Source of the DNA: a virus
IMG/VR virus record: IMGVR_UViG_3300037231_000123
Location: 1-39,414 of that record
Direction: 5' to 3' (one strand)
Length of the DNA stretch: 39,414 bases
Below, piece after piece: positions 8,095 through 14,711 of the stretch. The translations under genes were made by a program, and so were the position numbers. The notes beneath the pieces are model-generated. The model saw only the letters and a program-made list of their open reading frames with translations. It did not search any database and had not been told where the DNA came from. Each line of letters opens with the position of its first letter. Position 1 is the first letter of the stretch.

Positions 8095-9630
8095 TTATTG
8101 CTTATAGGCAGCCTGCCTTAATCTATCTAGCTTATTATGCCCCGCCGTCGACATTTGCGCCAGTGCATTATAATCTGTTTTTGCGCTATTTGCATGTAGA
8201 AGTGTCTTGTCGATAAGTGCAATTTTGACACCATCTGCAAAAGTATCGGCTATATCGTCCCTTCTATGCGATTCATTGGCAGTGATTTTACTCATGTGAT
8301 TAATGCACATTTCAACATGTCGAGCACCATGAGTAAAGCTTACTAGGCGTGCTGCGACATAAGGCTGGCATGCTAAGAATCGTTTGGTTTTGTTTCCGCT
8401 AGCTGCATTACGCGGAATATCACGTATTTGCATGCCTCTAAATTCCTTTAGCGTAGATAAAAGAGTGACTCCTGTGCTTTTCTTTTCGCCAGCAAACAAT
8501 AAAGGGGGGCTTTTATGTCGTAAGCATTCCGCATAGAAATCAACAAATGTTGATTCTAGATCTTTAGGCTCGACGAATACTTCAATGCAGTCTATCCAAT
8601 GCAATCCATATTCACCTATTTTACGCCCCATAGATTCAATCTCATAAACACCAAAGAAGCTAAATACAGTCGCATCATTATATGTTTTATCTGTCTCAGC
8701 GGTATCACCCGTCATGAATGTGGCTATCATTACGGGATCATAATCTAATTCTACAAACCAATCTTTCTTAAAGACCGCCCCCCCAGCTGGTTGAGGGTCT
8801 TGCTGAAATTGTGAAGCAAATAGATATATGTCCCGTTCTTGCCGGATGCGCAACATCTCCAAAGGAAAAGCCTCGGGATAAAGAGCATTTCCAGCATCAT
8901 CAATAGCTTTTAATATAACTCTATTCCAGTGATGTCCATCTTCACCCGCTAATAAATAGGCCGCTAAATCAGCTTCATGTAATCGTTGTCCAATAAATAT
9001 AGTAGGAACATTTATGCCTCTCGACCGTTGCTGAATGGTTTCACGGTAATTATTATTTACCTTTTCTCGCATTGTGTCCGAATGCGCATCATCCGGCTTC
9101 AATGCATCATCTATGATAGTAGCTCCAGAAAACCTATCTAATCCCGGAAGACCACTGTCCCGCCCTGTTATTGCGCCACCCGAACCAAAAGCAGCAACTT
9201 GACCGCCAGCTGTAGTTTGAAAAAAATCTTTTGCTTTAGAATCTGAGCGCAGATAAACGGAGAATAATTCTTGATATTCTTTTAGCATCATAATTCGGCG
9301 AATAGTATCTGTATGCGATGCGGCCAATGTTTGAGAATAAGAAATATATAGAAATCTAGAGTCTGGATATTTTGCCAAACACCATGCTATCCACATCGAC
9401 AAAAGAGTGCTTTTACCATGGCCCGGAGGAACGTTTATGATCAATTTATTTGTTTCTAGCTTAGATACTTTCATCAATTCACGACAAATAGTAACAATGT
9501 GATTCTCGCGCCCAGGAGGACTTGGAATTATAAAATCACGACCCGTTAAGATTGGATAAAATGTGCGCACGAATAGGAAGAATGAGGATTGAAGATCGGA
9601 TATTAATTGGGCGTGCTCATCATCTGTCAT
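8095..9630 (-). CDS. terL: Terminase large subunit
   Basis: 511 residues. The ATPase domain has Walker A VPPGHGKST (about residues 67-75) and a Walker B-like TIIDDALK (171-178). The C-terminal nuclease domain begins near MTGDTAETD (about 310) and has later acidic residues in RRDDIADTFADG, consistent with the RNase-H-like packaging nuclease. It cuts the concatemer and drives DNA into the prohead through the portal. The start at 9630 shares ATGA with the upstream 61-aa gene. The first ten residues (MTDDEHAQLI) are nearly repeated as the start of that upstream gene. Confidence 0.95.
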   Translation of the reverse strand: MTDDEHAQLISDLQSSFFLFVRTFYPILTGRDFIIPSPPGRENHIVTICRELMKVSKLETNKLIINVPPGHGKSTLLSMWIAWCLAKYPDSRFLYISYSQTLAASHTDTIRRIMMLKEYQELFSVYLRSDSKAKDFFQTTAGGQVAAFGSGGAITGRDSGLPGLDRFSGATIIDDALKPDDAHSDTMREKVNNNYRETIQQRSRGINVPTIFIGQRLHEADLAAYLLAGEDGHHWNRVILKAIDDAGNALYPEAFPLEMLRIRQERDIYLFASQFQQDPQPAGGAVFKKDWFVELDYDPVMIATFMTGDTAETDKTYNDATVFSFFGVYEIESMGRKIGEYGLHWIDCIEVFVEPKDLESTFVDFYAECLRHKSPPLLFAGEKKSTGVTLLSTLKEFRGMQIRDIPRNAASGNKTKRFLACQPYVAARLVSFTHGARHVEMCINHMSKITANESHRRDDIADTFADGVKIALIDKTLLHANSAKTDYNALAQMSTAGHNKLDRLRQAAYKQ

Positions 9631-9812
9631 TTGGAAAATACTTTAGCATATAAAACCTTGCCATTCATTATGAAGGGCTTTCCTATTTCTTTATGACCAA
9701 CAAAAGTTATTTGATTCCAAAAATTTATAGGATGATTTCTGGAATCAACAAAAGATGATGAAAAATGCCAATGAATGGGCAGAATTAATTGGGCGTGTTC
9801 TTGATCGTTCAT
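9627..9812 (-). CDS. 61-aa protein sharing its N-terminus with TerL
   Basis: 61 residues starting MNDQEHAQLI, a near copy of the TerL start (MTDDEHAQLI), then an unrelated sequence (NHPINFWNQITFVGHKEIGKPF). The DNA is also similar over about 28 bases at both starts. This suggests partial duplication of the terL start with a segment inserted between the copies. It is not known if the product is made or useful. The gene overlaps terL by ATGA and the gene before it by four bases. Confidence 0.5.
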   Translation of the reverse strand: MNDQEHAQLILPIHWHFSSSFVDSRNHPINFWNQITFVGHKEIGKPFIMNGKVLYAKVFSK

Positions 9813-10027
9813 CTATAAGTCTTAAAATGCATGAATTCTCTCAATGCAGTTTCTAAAACAATAATCCTAGCAGATAATTCTGCATGCGAATCTTCAAACA
9901 TTTTTCTTTGACGATTTAATGCGCGATTAATGACGCGAGTGGTTGCTGCGCTTAAATCAGGGCATAATTCTGCGATGTCTTTGTGATAATCACATGATGG
10001 ATTATGCGTGCATATACAATCAGTCAT
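9809..10027 (-). CDS. Small Cys/His N-terminal protein (72 aa)
   Basis: 72 residues. The N-terminus MTDCICTHNPSCDYH contains a C-x-C-x-H-x4-C-x2-H cluster that could bind a metal. The rest is a charged helix (RVINRALNRQRKMFEDSHAELSARIIVLETALREF). It sits between terS and terL in overlapping reading frames. No family recognised. Confidence 0.6.
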   Translation of the reverse strand: MTDCICTHNPSCDYHKDIAELCPDLSAATTRVINRALNRQRKMFEDSHAELSARIIVLETALREFMHFKTYR

Positions 10028-10208
10028 CTAATCTCGCTAAAATAACATAATAGACGTAATTACCCAATTTGTGAGGCACTGGTATATGATTAAAATTGCT
10101 ATTAATCATATCTTGGACTGTAGCAAGAGTCCCGTTTCTATCTTCACACACAGGAAAAGTCACATGAAATGAATCTAACATTTCACCTTCTAGTTCTAGT
10201 TCAATCAT
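10020..10208 (-). CDS. Hypothetical protein between terminase genes (62 aa)
   Basis: 62 residues, beta-rich, with ELEGEMLDSFHVTFPVCEDRNG and a helix VQDMINSNF. It starts at 10208 with an ATGA overlap with terS and overlaps the next gene by eight bases. No family recognised. Confidence 0.6.
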   Translation of the reverse strand: MIELELEGEMLDSFHVTFPVCEDRNGTLATVQDMINSNFNHIPVPHKLGNYVYYVILARLDD

Positions 10209-10666
10209 ACATCACTTGTATTGGTCTTATTCAAATCTGCAACTAAATCACGTATTTTGGTGAGGGTGTCTGCGGGAGATTGTTCTTCATTCAATTTGGT
10301 CACGCCAAATATTTTAGGCGCCATTTTAGAGGCATGCCATTTGAGTATCTCATAATCAAGTTTAGCTTTACCAAGCATTCCCGCGTCTATTTTTTCGTTG
10401 CCTTCTTTGTCTTCAAATGTGGGTATTCTTTCAGCAATATCTAACATGGAATCCGCTAAAACAGCCGCCTGAGCCTTCCTCGCTTCTAAATATAAGTTCG
10501 AGAATTCTTTGTGCTCATACATCCAGCCATAGATAGTAGATTTGTGAGGGAATTGTTCATACATTTTCTCAAGTTTATTTAACCCACAGGCATGAGTGGC
10601 AATCATTTGACAGACAAAGTTAGCTAATTCGGGGGTATATGTAGTTGGTCTTCCAGCGGTCATCAT
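10205..10666 (-). CDS. terS: Terminase small subunit, Sf6 gp1-like
   Basis: About 153 residues. AGRPTTYTPELANFVCQMIA followed by a helix-turn-helix (KMYEQFPHKSTIYGWMYEHKEFSNLYLEARKAQA) matches the Sf6-type small terminase, which begins GRPSDY and has KSTVFRWLAKHEDF. The later block KLDYEILKWHASKMAPKIFG matches the R-R-WALARMNPRKYG segment of that family. It forms a ring that recognises the packaging site and hands DNA to TerL. Two adjacent ATG codons (10666 and 10663) are possible starts; the second has better spacing from AGG. Confidence 0.9.
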   Translation of the reverse strand: MMTAGRPTTYTPELANFVCQMIATHACGLNKLEKMYEQFPHKSTIYGWMYEHKEFSNLYLEARKAQAAVLADSMLDIAERIPTFEDKEGNEKIDAGMLGKAKLDYEILKWHASKMAPKIFGVTKLNEEQSPADTLTKIRDLVADLNKTNTSDV

Positions 10667-10671
10667 GTCAC

Positions 10672-10926
10672 CTACGCAGGTAACTTACTAAATTCATCGT
10701 CAAATATTCGCACAGCTTCATCTTTATCGCAAGCATGCAAATCCATTATCTTAGTCACAGCTTCTTTATATGACTTACTTCTCTTGTCGACTATAGGCTC
10801 TTTAGGCGCCAACGGCTTATCACTAATCTTACCAGTACCTTCACAGGCATTGCAGTCATCCATCATCATGCCGCCACCCATTACAGTACCTGAGCCTACA
10901 CATCGATTACATCTAACTAAAGCCAT
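10672..10926 (-). CDS. DnaJ-type zinc finger protein (84 aa)
   Basis: 84 residues. The first 35 hold two zinc-knuckle motifs of the DnaJ central domain, CNRCVGSG and CNACEGTG, separated by a short Gly/Met linker. There is no J domain and no C-terminal substrate domain. The C-terminus is a charged helical region. Such stand-alone modules are often found next to terminase genes in phages and may assist assembly, which is inference here. Confidence 0.75.
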   Translation of the reverse strand: MALVRCNRCVGSGTVMGGGMMMDDCNACEGTGKISDKPLAPKEPIVDKRSKSYKEAVTKIMDLHACDKDEAVRIFDDEFSKLPA

Positions 10927-10934
10927 AACAAACC

Positions 10935-11135
10935 TTACGCAACAGGTGGCACAGGAGCAGCAGGAGCAGCAGGAGCGGCGGGTGCTAATTTACCATTAAC
11001 CCATACTCCTAACTGAGCGGCAAATGCCTCAATTTCACCTACTAAAGCGGCCTGTACTGCAGGTTCGTTTGCAAGATAAACCTCTTCTAAGGCTGGCACT
11101 AAATGACTTTCTAAAAATGATGATAACAAGCTCAT
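10935..11135 (-). CDS. Small Ala/Pro-tailed protein (66 aa)
   Basis: 66 residues: a helical N-terminal part (LLSSFLESHLVPALEEVY) and a low-complexity tail APAAPAAPAAPVPPVA. The tail is coded by three copies of a 9-base unit at 10953-10979. Similar Ala/Pro or Val/Pro tails end the product at 12057-12413. No family recognised. Confidence 0.55.
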   Translation of the reverse strand: MSLLSSFLESHLVPALEEVYLANEPAVQAALVGEIEAFAAQLGVWVNGKLAPAAPAAPAAPVPPVA

Positions 11136-11221
11136 AATTCAATCTCGTATTTGACTTTCAGGGTCTCAATATATTCACGCACTTTTGCTAAATATATTCT
11201 AATTGCATAAACTTCGTCCAT
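11132..11221 (-). CDS. Micro-protein at the head of the late operon (29 aa)
   Basis: 29 residues starting MDEVYAIRIYLAKVREYIETL, a single charged helix. ATG 11221 is preceded by GGTG eight bases upstream, a weak site. It ends in ATGA overlap with the next gene, the same coupling style as the rest of the operon, which supports it. It would be the first gene of the leftward late transcript. Confidence 0.5.
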   Translation of the reverse strand: MDEVYAIRIYLAKVREYIETLKVKYEIEL

Positions 11222-11394
11222 ATATCACCAATAAATACCCGCGCGATTTGAGCATATGAGGGAGCATAGAGGCTTGGCGGGTGTATAACTTAAAAGTTAA
11301 CCCCATAAACTGTGGATAACTCTGTATATAACTATAAACATACTAAATATAACAAGCATCTTAACTTAAGATTAATAAAAACACAAATAGAGTG
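11222..11394. promoter_or_regulatory. Divergent control region between late and early operons
   Basis: No gene was found here. Leftward late transcription must start in or above this stretch, but no clear sigma70 -35/-10 pair was found on the minus strand, so a phage-specific activator is possible. A direct repeat, GAGCATATGAGG (11250-11261) and GAGCATAGAGG (11262-11272), lies about 30-50 bases above the first late gene and could bind a regulator. The right part (11320-11394) is very AT-rich and next to DnaA-box sequences. Confidence 0.5.
11280..11319. promoter_or_regulatory. DnaA boxes
   Basis: TGTGGATAA at 11311-11319 is a perfect consensus DnaA box (TTATCCACA on the minus strand). A second 8/9 match, GGTGTATAA, lies at 11280-11288 in the same orientation. 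They border an AT-rich stretch, so host DnaA could act here in replication opening or in control of early/late transcription. Confidence 0.5.
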
Positions 11395-11423
11395 TTGACA
11401 TGTTATGATATGTGAGTTATCAT
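11395..11423 (+). promoter_or_regulatory. Early sigma70 promoter with operator-like palindrome
   Basis: TTGACA (11395-11400), a 17-base spacer, and TATCAT (11418-11423) form a near-consensus promoter. A 7-bp inverted repeat TATGATA (11404-11410) / TATCATA (11418-11424) overlaps the spacer and -10 and could be a repressor site. The same -35, spacing and -10 recur at 12680-12708. Confidence 0.8.
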
Positions 11424-11455
11424 AGCGTCATTGAGTTAACAAACGAGGAATAAAA

Positions 11456-11764
11456 ATGCCAGACTGCAAAGAAGACACAGACACATACGAAGGGTACACA
11501 TTTCACACATGGTACGATGGCGAGCACGCAGGAACATGGCAATACCAAATCATGCTTAACGATCCCCAAAGACTATTTTGGACAGGTGAAGACAGTATTG
11601 AAAGCGACGAGTACTACGACAGCTATGAGCAAGCACACGAGGCCGCCTGTGAAGCCATAGACCGCATGATGGACGGCCCAGACGAGCCAGACTACGACGC
11701 ACCAACAGCGAATGAAGTATATCTAAAAGCGCATGAAGACAGACGAAAGTTAAGAGGATATTAA
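11456..11764 (+). CDS. First early gene, highly acidic protein (102 aa)
   Basis: 102 residues with about 26 Asp/Glu against 8 Lys/Arg, rich in Tyr and Trp (GYTFHTWYDGEHAGTWQYQI). It has GAGGAA six bases above ATG 11456 and is the first gene after the strong early promoter. The central part (GTWQYQIMLNDPQRLFWTGEDS to YEQAHEAACEAIDRMM) looks like a small beta sheet followed by a helix. Strong acidity and first-in-cell expression fit a DNA-mimic or host-takeover protein, but this is inference; no family recognised. Confidence 0.75.
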   Translation: MPDCKEDTDTYEGYTFHTWYDGEHAGTWQYQIMLNDPQRLFWTGEDSIESDEYYDSYEQAHEAACEAIDRMMDGPDEPDYDAPTANEVYLKAHEDRRKLRGY

Positions 11765-11766
11765 CC

Positions 11767-11838
11767 ATGACCGCACTTATTTTTGTAATATTTTTTATAA
11801 TCGGATTAATAGTATATTTAATAGCAAAGGCAGAATAA
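11767..11838 (+). CDS. Single-helix membrane micropeptide (23 aa)
   Basis: 23 residues: MTALIFVIFFIIGLIVYLIAKAE, almost entirely one transmembrane helix with a short charged C-terminus. ATG 11767 follows the previous stop by two bases, and its stop overlaps the next start (TAATG). Its place in an early operon suggests a membrane role such as exclusion or host-membrane modulation, which is only inferred. Confidence 0.55.
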   Translation: MTALIFVIFFIIGLIVYLIAKAE

Positions 11839-12020
11839 TGAAACTCAAAGACGCAAAAGAACTAATAGACGAATGCAAAGACAAAGACGGCATGCTAGTC
11901 GAAGCGGAGCTAGAATCACTAATAGTATGGGCATATGACAAGGGATGGACAGAAGGGATCGAAGATTACCGCGAAGAAAAAGATCCAACAGAAGAACAAG
12001 AGTTTTATCGAACACGCTAG
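11838..12020 (+). CDS. Small acidic early protein (60 aa)
   Basis: 60 residues, charged and acidic (MKLKDAKELIDECKDKDG, EDYREEKDPTEEQEF), probably two helices. The start overlaps the stop of the membrane micropeptide. A short hairpin follows nine bases after its stop. No family recognised. Confidence 0.65.
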   Translation: MKLKDAKELIDECKDKDGMLVEAELESLIVWAYDKGWTEGIEDYREEKDPTEEQEFYRTR

Positions 12021-12028
12021 CAGATAAC

Positions 12029-12042
12029 CCCGCCTAAGCGGG
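12029..12042. terminator. Short GC hairpin between convergent genes
   Basis: CCCGC / GCGGG stem with loop CTAA lies between the rightward gene ending at 12020 and the leftward gene ending at 12057. There is no U-run on either side, so it is a weak candidate for a bidirectional stop. Confidence 0.4.
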
Positions 12043-12056
12043 ACCATAAACACCAA

Positions 12057-12413
12057 TTACGCACCTGGAACCGGAGGAACAACAGGCACAACAGGCACAA
12101 CAGGAGCCGCCGAAGTATCTAAAGCCGCCAACTGAGTTGCTACAGTTTGAGAATGTGCCTGAATAGCATCAAGAGATGCTTGGTCAGCTGGCGATATAAC
12201 ACCAGGAGCTGCTTGTAAAGTAACAATTTCAGCTTGCAAGGCTGCCACTTCAGTTTGGATGTCTGCGATTGAGGCATCCATTTGAGCATTATATGTAGCT
12301 TGTTGAGCTGCAAAATCACTGATTGCTGTCAAAATAGTTTCCCCTTGAGTAATTAAAAAGCAAAGTTTTTCTTCGATGCATCGGATATCGTCTTGTTTAA
12401 AATGAGAGAACAT
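12057..12413 (-). CDS. Coiled-coil protein with Val/Pro tail (118 aa)
   Basis: 118 residues. Residues 30-75 form a long heptad-like helix (AQMDASIADIQTEVAALQAEI) and the C-terminus is low-complexity (APVVPVVPVVPPVPGA), coded by three 9-base repeats at 12079-12105. ATG 12413 has AGGAG ten bases upstream. It is the only leftward gene inside the rightward early region and points the same way as the late genes. Its helix-plus-Pro-tail plan resembles the gene at 10935-11135, which suggests a late structural or accessory role. Confidence 0.65.
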   Translation of the reverse strand: MFSHFKQDDIRCIEEKLCFLITQGETILTAISDFAAQQATYNAQMDASIADIQTEVAALQAEIVTLQAAPGVISPADQASLDAIQAHSQTVATQLAALDTSAAPVVPVVPVVPPVPGA

Positions 12414-12485
12414 TGCAACAATACTCCTAGCAAATGTACATTAGTCACTCCCCACCATAACACATTCATCAAGACAAGGATTGTC

Positions 12486-12683
12486 ATGTACAAAACCGGA
12501 CAACGTACACATTTTGCAACCACATTGAACCCAATCGTTTATAAGACTCTAGACGAAGCCAAATATGACGCCGAAAAACTGCCCGACTCCAAATGCCAAG
12601 TAATCATCAAAGAATTTGGGCGAATAGGCTTTCTTTATAGAATAAGAACAATTGAAGGATATATTTGGGTGCATAGGTATTGA
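12486..12683 (+). CDS. Small early protein (65 aa)
   Basis: 65 residues from ATG 12486 (MYKTGQRTHFATTLNPIVY), with AAGG about seven bases upstream. A longer reading from 12393 would run across the start of the leftward gene and is less likely. It looks like a small alpha/beta protein (YKTLDEAKYDAEKLPDSKCQVIIKEF). The next promoter begins inside its last codons. No family recognised. Confidence 0.6.
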   Translation: MYKTGQRTHFATTLNPIVYKTLDEAKYDAEKLPDSKCQVIIKEFGRIGFLYRIRTIEGYIWVHRY

Positions 12684-12708
12684 CAGCATAGGCTAAATGT
12701 ATTATCAT
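12680..12708 (+). promoter_or_regulatory. Second early sigma70 promoter
   Basis: TTGACA (12680-12685), a 17-base spacer, and TATCAT (12703-12708) repeat the -35, spacing and -10 of the promoter at 11395. The spacer differs and lacks the palindrome of the first promoter. Transcription would start near 12715, which rules out a TTG start at 12711 for the next gene. Confidence 0.75.
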
Positions 12709-12737
12709 AGTTGCATATTAACAAAGTGGAGAAGGAA

Positions 12738-12956
12738 ATGAACAAATTAACATTATATGAAATATGTGGTGAAGACCATTCCATCTTCTCGAATCTAGAA
12801 CAAGATAACGAAATAACCGTTGAAGTTTGGAATGAAACCCATGATGTTGTCTACAAAGAAAAAAGCAATCAGCATGCGTGGGATAGTTTAGTATGCTTCG
12901 CGAAGATGATTTTGGCTCAAGATAAGAAGATTCAGAAGGAGATAGAGAGTGAATAA
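12738..12956 (+). CDS. Small early protein (72 aa)
   Basis: 72 residues from ATG 12738 (MNKLTLYEICGEDHSIF), chosen because GGAG and AAGGA lie just upstream and the promoter excludes the earlier TTG. Acidic and probably alpha/beta. It is the first gene of the second early transcript, followed by GTG-started and ATGA-coupled genes. No family recognised. Confidence 0.65.
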   Translation: MNKLTLYEICGEDHSIFSNLEQDNEITVEVWNETHDVVYKEKSNQHAWDSLVCFAKMILAQDKKIQKEIESE

Positions 12957-13116
12957 CGATACTTTGGATTTAATAATTAATCTTGAAAAAGAAAAGATTA
13001 GATTGGCTATTAACCTTTGGAATGAATATTTTAAAAAAGTAGAAGAACCATCTGAGATAAATAATGATGATAACGAGCCTTTGTATTTTGGCTTTCGGAG
13101 CTTTGGTGATGATTAA
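12949..13116 (+). CDS. Small acidic protein, GTG start (55 aa)
   Basis: 55 residues from GTG 12949 (MNNDTLDLIINLEKEKI) with AAGGAG seven bases upstream, ending in an aromatic tail (EPLYFGFRSFGDD). It overlaps the previous gene by eight bases and the next by eight. No family recognised. Confidence 0.55.
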   Translation: MNNDTLDLIINLEKEKIRLAINLWNEYFKKVEEPSEINNDDNEPLYFGFRSFGDD

Positions 13117-13267
13117 CGACGAGAAACTAAAAACCCTACAAGAAATTGTAAGCCGGCAAGCCGAGGACTATGGGCTCTGGTTCTGTGCAAAATATACAAG
13201 CGAACAGTATCTGCAGAGGGCACTTAGGAAACTGCATAGTATGATTGAGGATTTAGAGAATGAATGA
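13109..13267 (+). CDS. Small helical phage protein (52 aa)
   Basis: 52 residues from ATG 13109, which has GGAG eight bases upstream and overlaps the previous stop. The segment LWFCAKYTSEQYLQRALRKLHSMIE has a pattern common in small phage proteins (LWF-A-T-SE-YLQ--LR-LH), predicted as two helices. The function of the group is unknown. Confidence 0.65.
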   Translation: MINDEKLKTLQEIVSRQAEDYGLWFCAKYTSEQYLQRALRKLHSMIEDLENE

Positions 13268-13485
13268 CTTCACGAAAGAAGAACTGATCGAATTGCTCGA
13301 TATATGTAAAGCTGCTTATGTTTATGGGGAAATAAACCCTCAAACACCTTCACGTGTGAAACAAAAAATTCAAACCATGATCAACAACTATTGCGAGCAT
13401 GGCGGAAAAATAGGCAAAGATTATCCAGCTGAAAAATGCATGCAATGTGGGGTTATGTGGGAATGAATGACTTCACGAAAGAAGA
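13258..13485 (+). repeat. 25-bp direct repeat at the starts of two tandem paralogues
   Basis: A 25-base stretch at 13258-13282 is identical to 13461-13485. Each copy spans the previous stop, the ATG and the codons for MNDFTKEE, so it marks a tandem gene duplication 203 bases apart whose later parts have diverged. Confidence 0.8.
13260..13466 (+). CDS. Zinc-ribbon-tailed protein, copy 1 (68 aa)
   Basis: 68 residues beginning MNDFTKEELIELLD. A C-terminal C-x-H ... C-x-x-C arrangement (NYCEHGG, then EKCMQCGVMWE) looks like a small zinc ribbon. It is a tandem paralogue of the next gene and shares 25 identical bases around the start codon. Helical N-terminus plus zinc tail suggests a nucleic-acid or protein adaptor. 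No named family. Confidence 0.65.
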   Translation: MNDFTKEELIELLDICKAAYVYGEINPQTPSRVKQKIQTMINNYCEHGGKIGKDYPAEKCMQCGVMWE

Positions 13486-13684
13486 GTTACAAATTATAGA
13501 GCTTGATATGAATCACAATATCCTTAAGGAAAAGATACTAAATGTAGCTTCTAGTTACATTGCTCTAAGAGACAAGGTTGAGTTAATGATCGACAACTAT
13601 TGCGCTCATGAAGCATGCGGAGAACAAGAAATTTTTGTGGACATTTGTAATAAATGTAACGGGGTAATGGTGAGAAATGATTGA
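13463..13684 (+). CDS. Zinc-ribbon-tailed protein, copy 2 (73 aa)
   Basis: 73 residues from ATG 13463 (MNDFTKEELQIIELD), overlapping the stop of copy 1. It keeps the MIDNYCAHEA block and a C-terminal DICNKCNGVMV, matching MINNYCEHGG and CMQCGVMW of copy 1. The middle is expanded. Same proposed fold as copy 1: helices and a zinc ribbon. No named family. Confidence 0.65.
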   Translation: MNDFTKEELQIIELDMNHNILKEKILNVASSYIALRDKVELMIDNYCAHEACGEQEIFVDICNKCNGVMVRND

Positions 13685-14213
13685 CTTTGAGAAATTAAAG
13701 ACAAAAATACACGAATGCTTGCAAGGATTAAATAAAAGTTGCGAGCACCCAATGTTTAGAAATAATGAAGATGTTCGCATGTCCTATAAAAACCAAGCGC
13801 ATGCTTTGGAGTGGGTAATTAATCAAATAAAAATTCTTGAGGAATCTGATGATTTCCATCGTGGAGCACACAATGCCATCAAGAGCACATATAAAATCGG
13901 TCAAGAAGTTTGGTATTTAGATGATGCGAATGAAATATCCTCTGAAAAAATTGCAGAAATTGATGCCAATTCTAATGAAAAATATTTATTAGAGGACGAA
14001 AATTGGTGGCACTATGAAGATACGTTGTTCATTTCAAAATCAGCCTTGATACAAGCACAAATTAATCACTGGCAAAGCTTAGCGATTAACGAAATATGCT
14101 CCACGAATAGTGAGGATAAATGCAATCATATTCCAAATCTAAATATGTCTAATCCAGATGAATACACCCAAAGAACATTTGAATGCAAACGATGCGGAGA
14201 ATTTTATAAATGA
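13677..14213 (+). CDS. Early protein with C-terminal zinc ribbon (178 aa)
   Basis: 178 residues. The N-terminus is related in style to the two small genes before it (IHECLQGLNKSCEHPMF, helical). The middle (IGQEVWYLDDANEISSEKIAEIDANSNEKYLLED) resembles a small beta-barrel of the SH3 or Tudor type. The C-terminus, KCNHIPN to FECKRCGEFYK, has C-x-H and CxxC pairs for zinc. The start overlaps the previous stop by eight bases. No named family. Confidence 0.65.
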   Translation: MIDFEKLKTKIHECLQGLNKSCEHPMFRNNEDVRMSYKNQAHALEWVINQIKILEESDDFHRGAHNAIKSTYKIGQEVWYLDDANEISSEKIAEIDANSNEKYLLEDENWWHYEDTLFISKSALIQAQINHWQSLAINEICSTNSEDKCNHIPNLNMSNPDEYTQRTFECKRCGEFYK

Positions 14214-14476
14214 CTGATTATGTATTTATAGATAATAATAATGGTCATTTTTGTGAGTATTATAATTTCAAAAGCAATGCTACAGCCGAGCAAATAAAAA
14301 TAGCTACCCAAGAAATGAAGGAAAAAAAACCGGAATATCAAAGATGTGGAAGTAAAATTTATGATTTGGCTGAAAAATTACTTGAATTAGGTTTTATTAT
14401 TAATCTTGAAGACAACCCAAGAAATCGACAATATATTGATCGGATTGCGATTCAATGTATATCAGGAAATTATTGA
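14210..14476 (+). CDS. Hypothetical early protein (88 aa)
   Basis: 88 residues beginning MTDYVFIDNNNGHFCEYYNF, alpha/beta, with ATGA overlap to the previous gene. No family or motif recognised. Confidence 0.6.
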   Translation: MTDYVFIDNNNGHFCEYYNFKSNATAEQIKIATQEMKEKKPEYQRCGSKIYDLAEKLLELGFIINLEDNPRNRQYIDRIAIQCISGNY

Positions 14477-14494
14477 CACCGGAGAGTTCTACAA

Positions 14495-14698
14495 ATGAAC
14501 ATCGATGAAATAGAACCAAAACTTTTAGCCCTTGAAGAAAAAATAGGCGCAATAGATAATTTAGTGAATGCATTACGCAATATCATGTTTCCGATTAAGG
14601 AGAAAAAATGCCAGCATGTGTGGCAAGTAAACCCTATGGATATTAATTTAACGCCATTTTGCAGAAAATGTGGTCACAAAGGATATAGTGATGACTAA
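14495..14698 (+). CDS. Helix plus zinc-ribbon protein (67 aa)
   Basis: 67 residues: an N-terminal amphipathic helix (IEPKLLALEEKIGAIDNLVNAL) and a C-terminal C-x-H ... CxxCG ribbon (KKCQHVWQVNPM, FCRKCGHKGYSDD). GGAG is present upstream of ATG 14495. It repeats the plan of the three zinc-tailed products in the same transcript. Confidence 0.65.
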   Translation: MNIDEIEPKLLALEEKIGAIDNLVNALRNIMFPIKEKKCQHVWQVNPMDINLTPFCRKCGHKGYSDD

Positions 14699-14711
14699 AA
14701 AAGGAAGCCCC

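Noticed and set aside
12393-12485. N-terminal extension of the gene ending at 12683
   Set aside because: It would overlap the start of the leftward 118-aa gene. ATG 12486 has its own AAGG site.
12711-12737. TTG start for the gene ending at 12956
   Set aside because: The -10 of the promoter ends at 12708, so the codon would be at or before the transcription start. ATG 12738 has a good SD.
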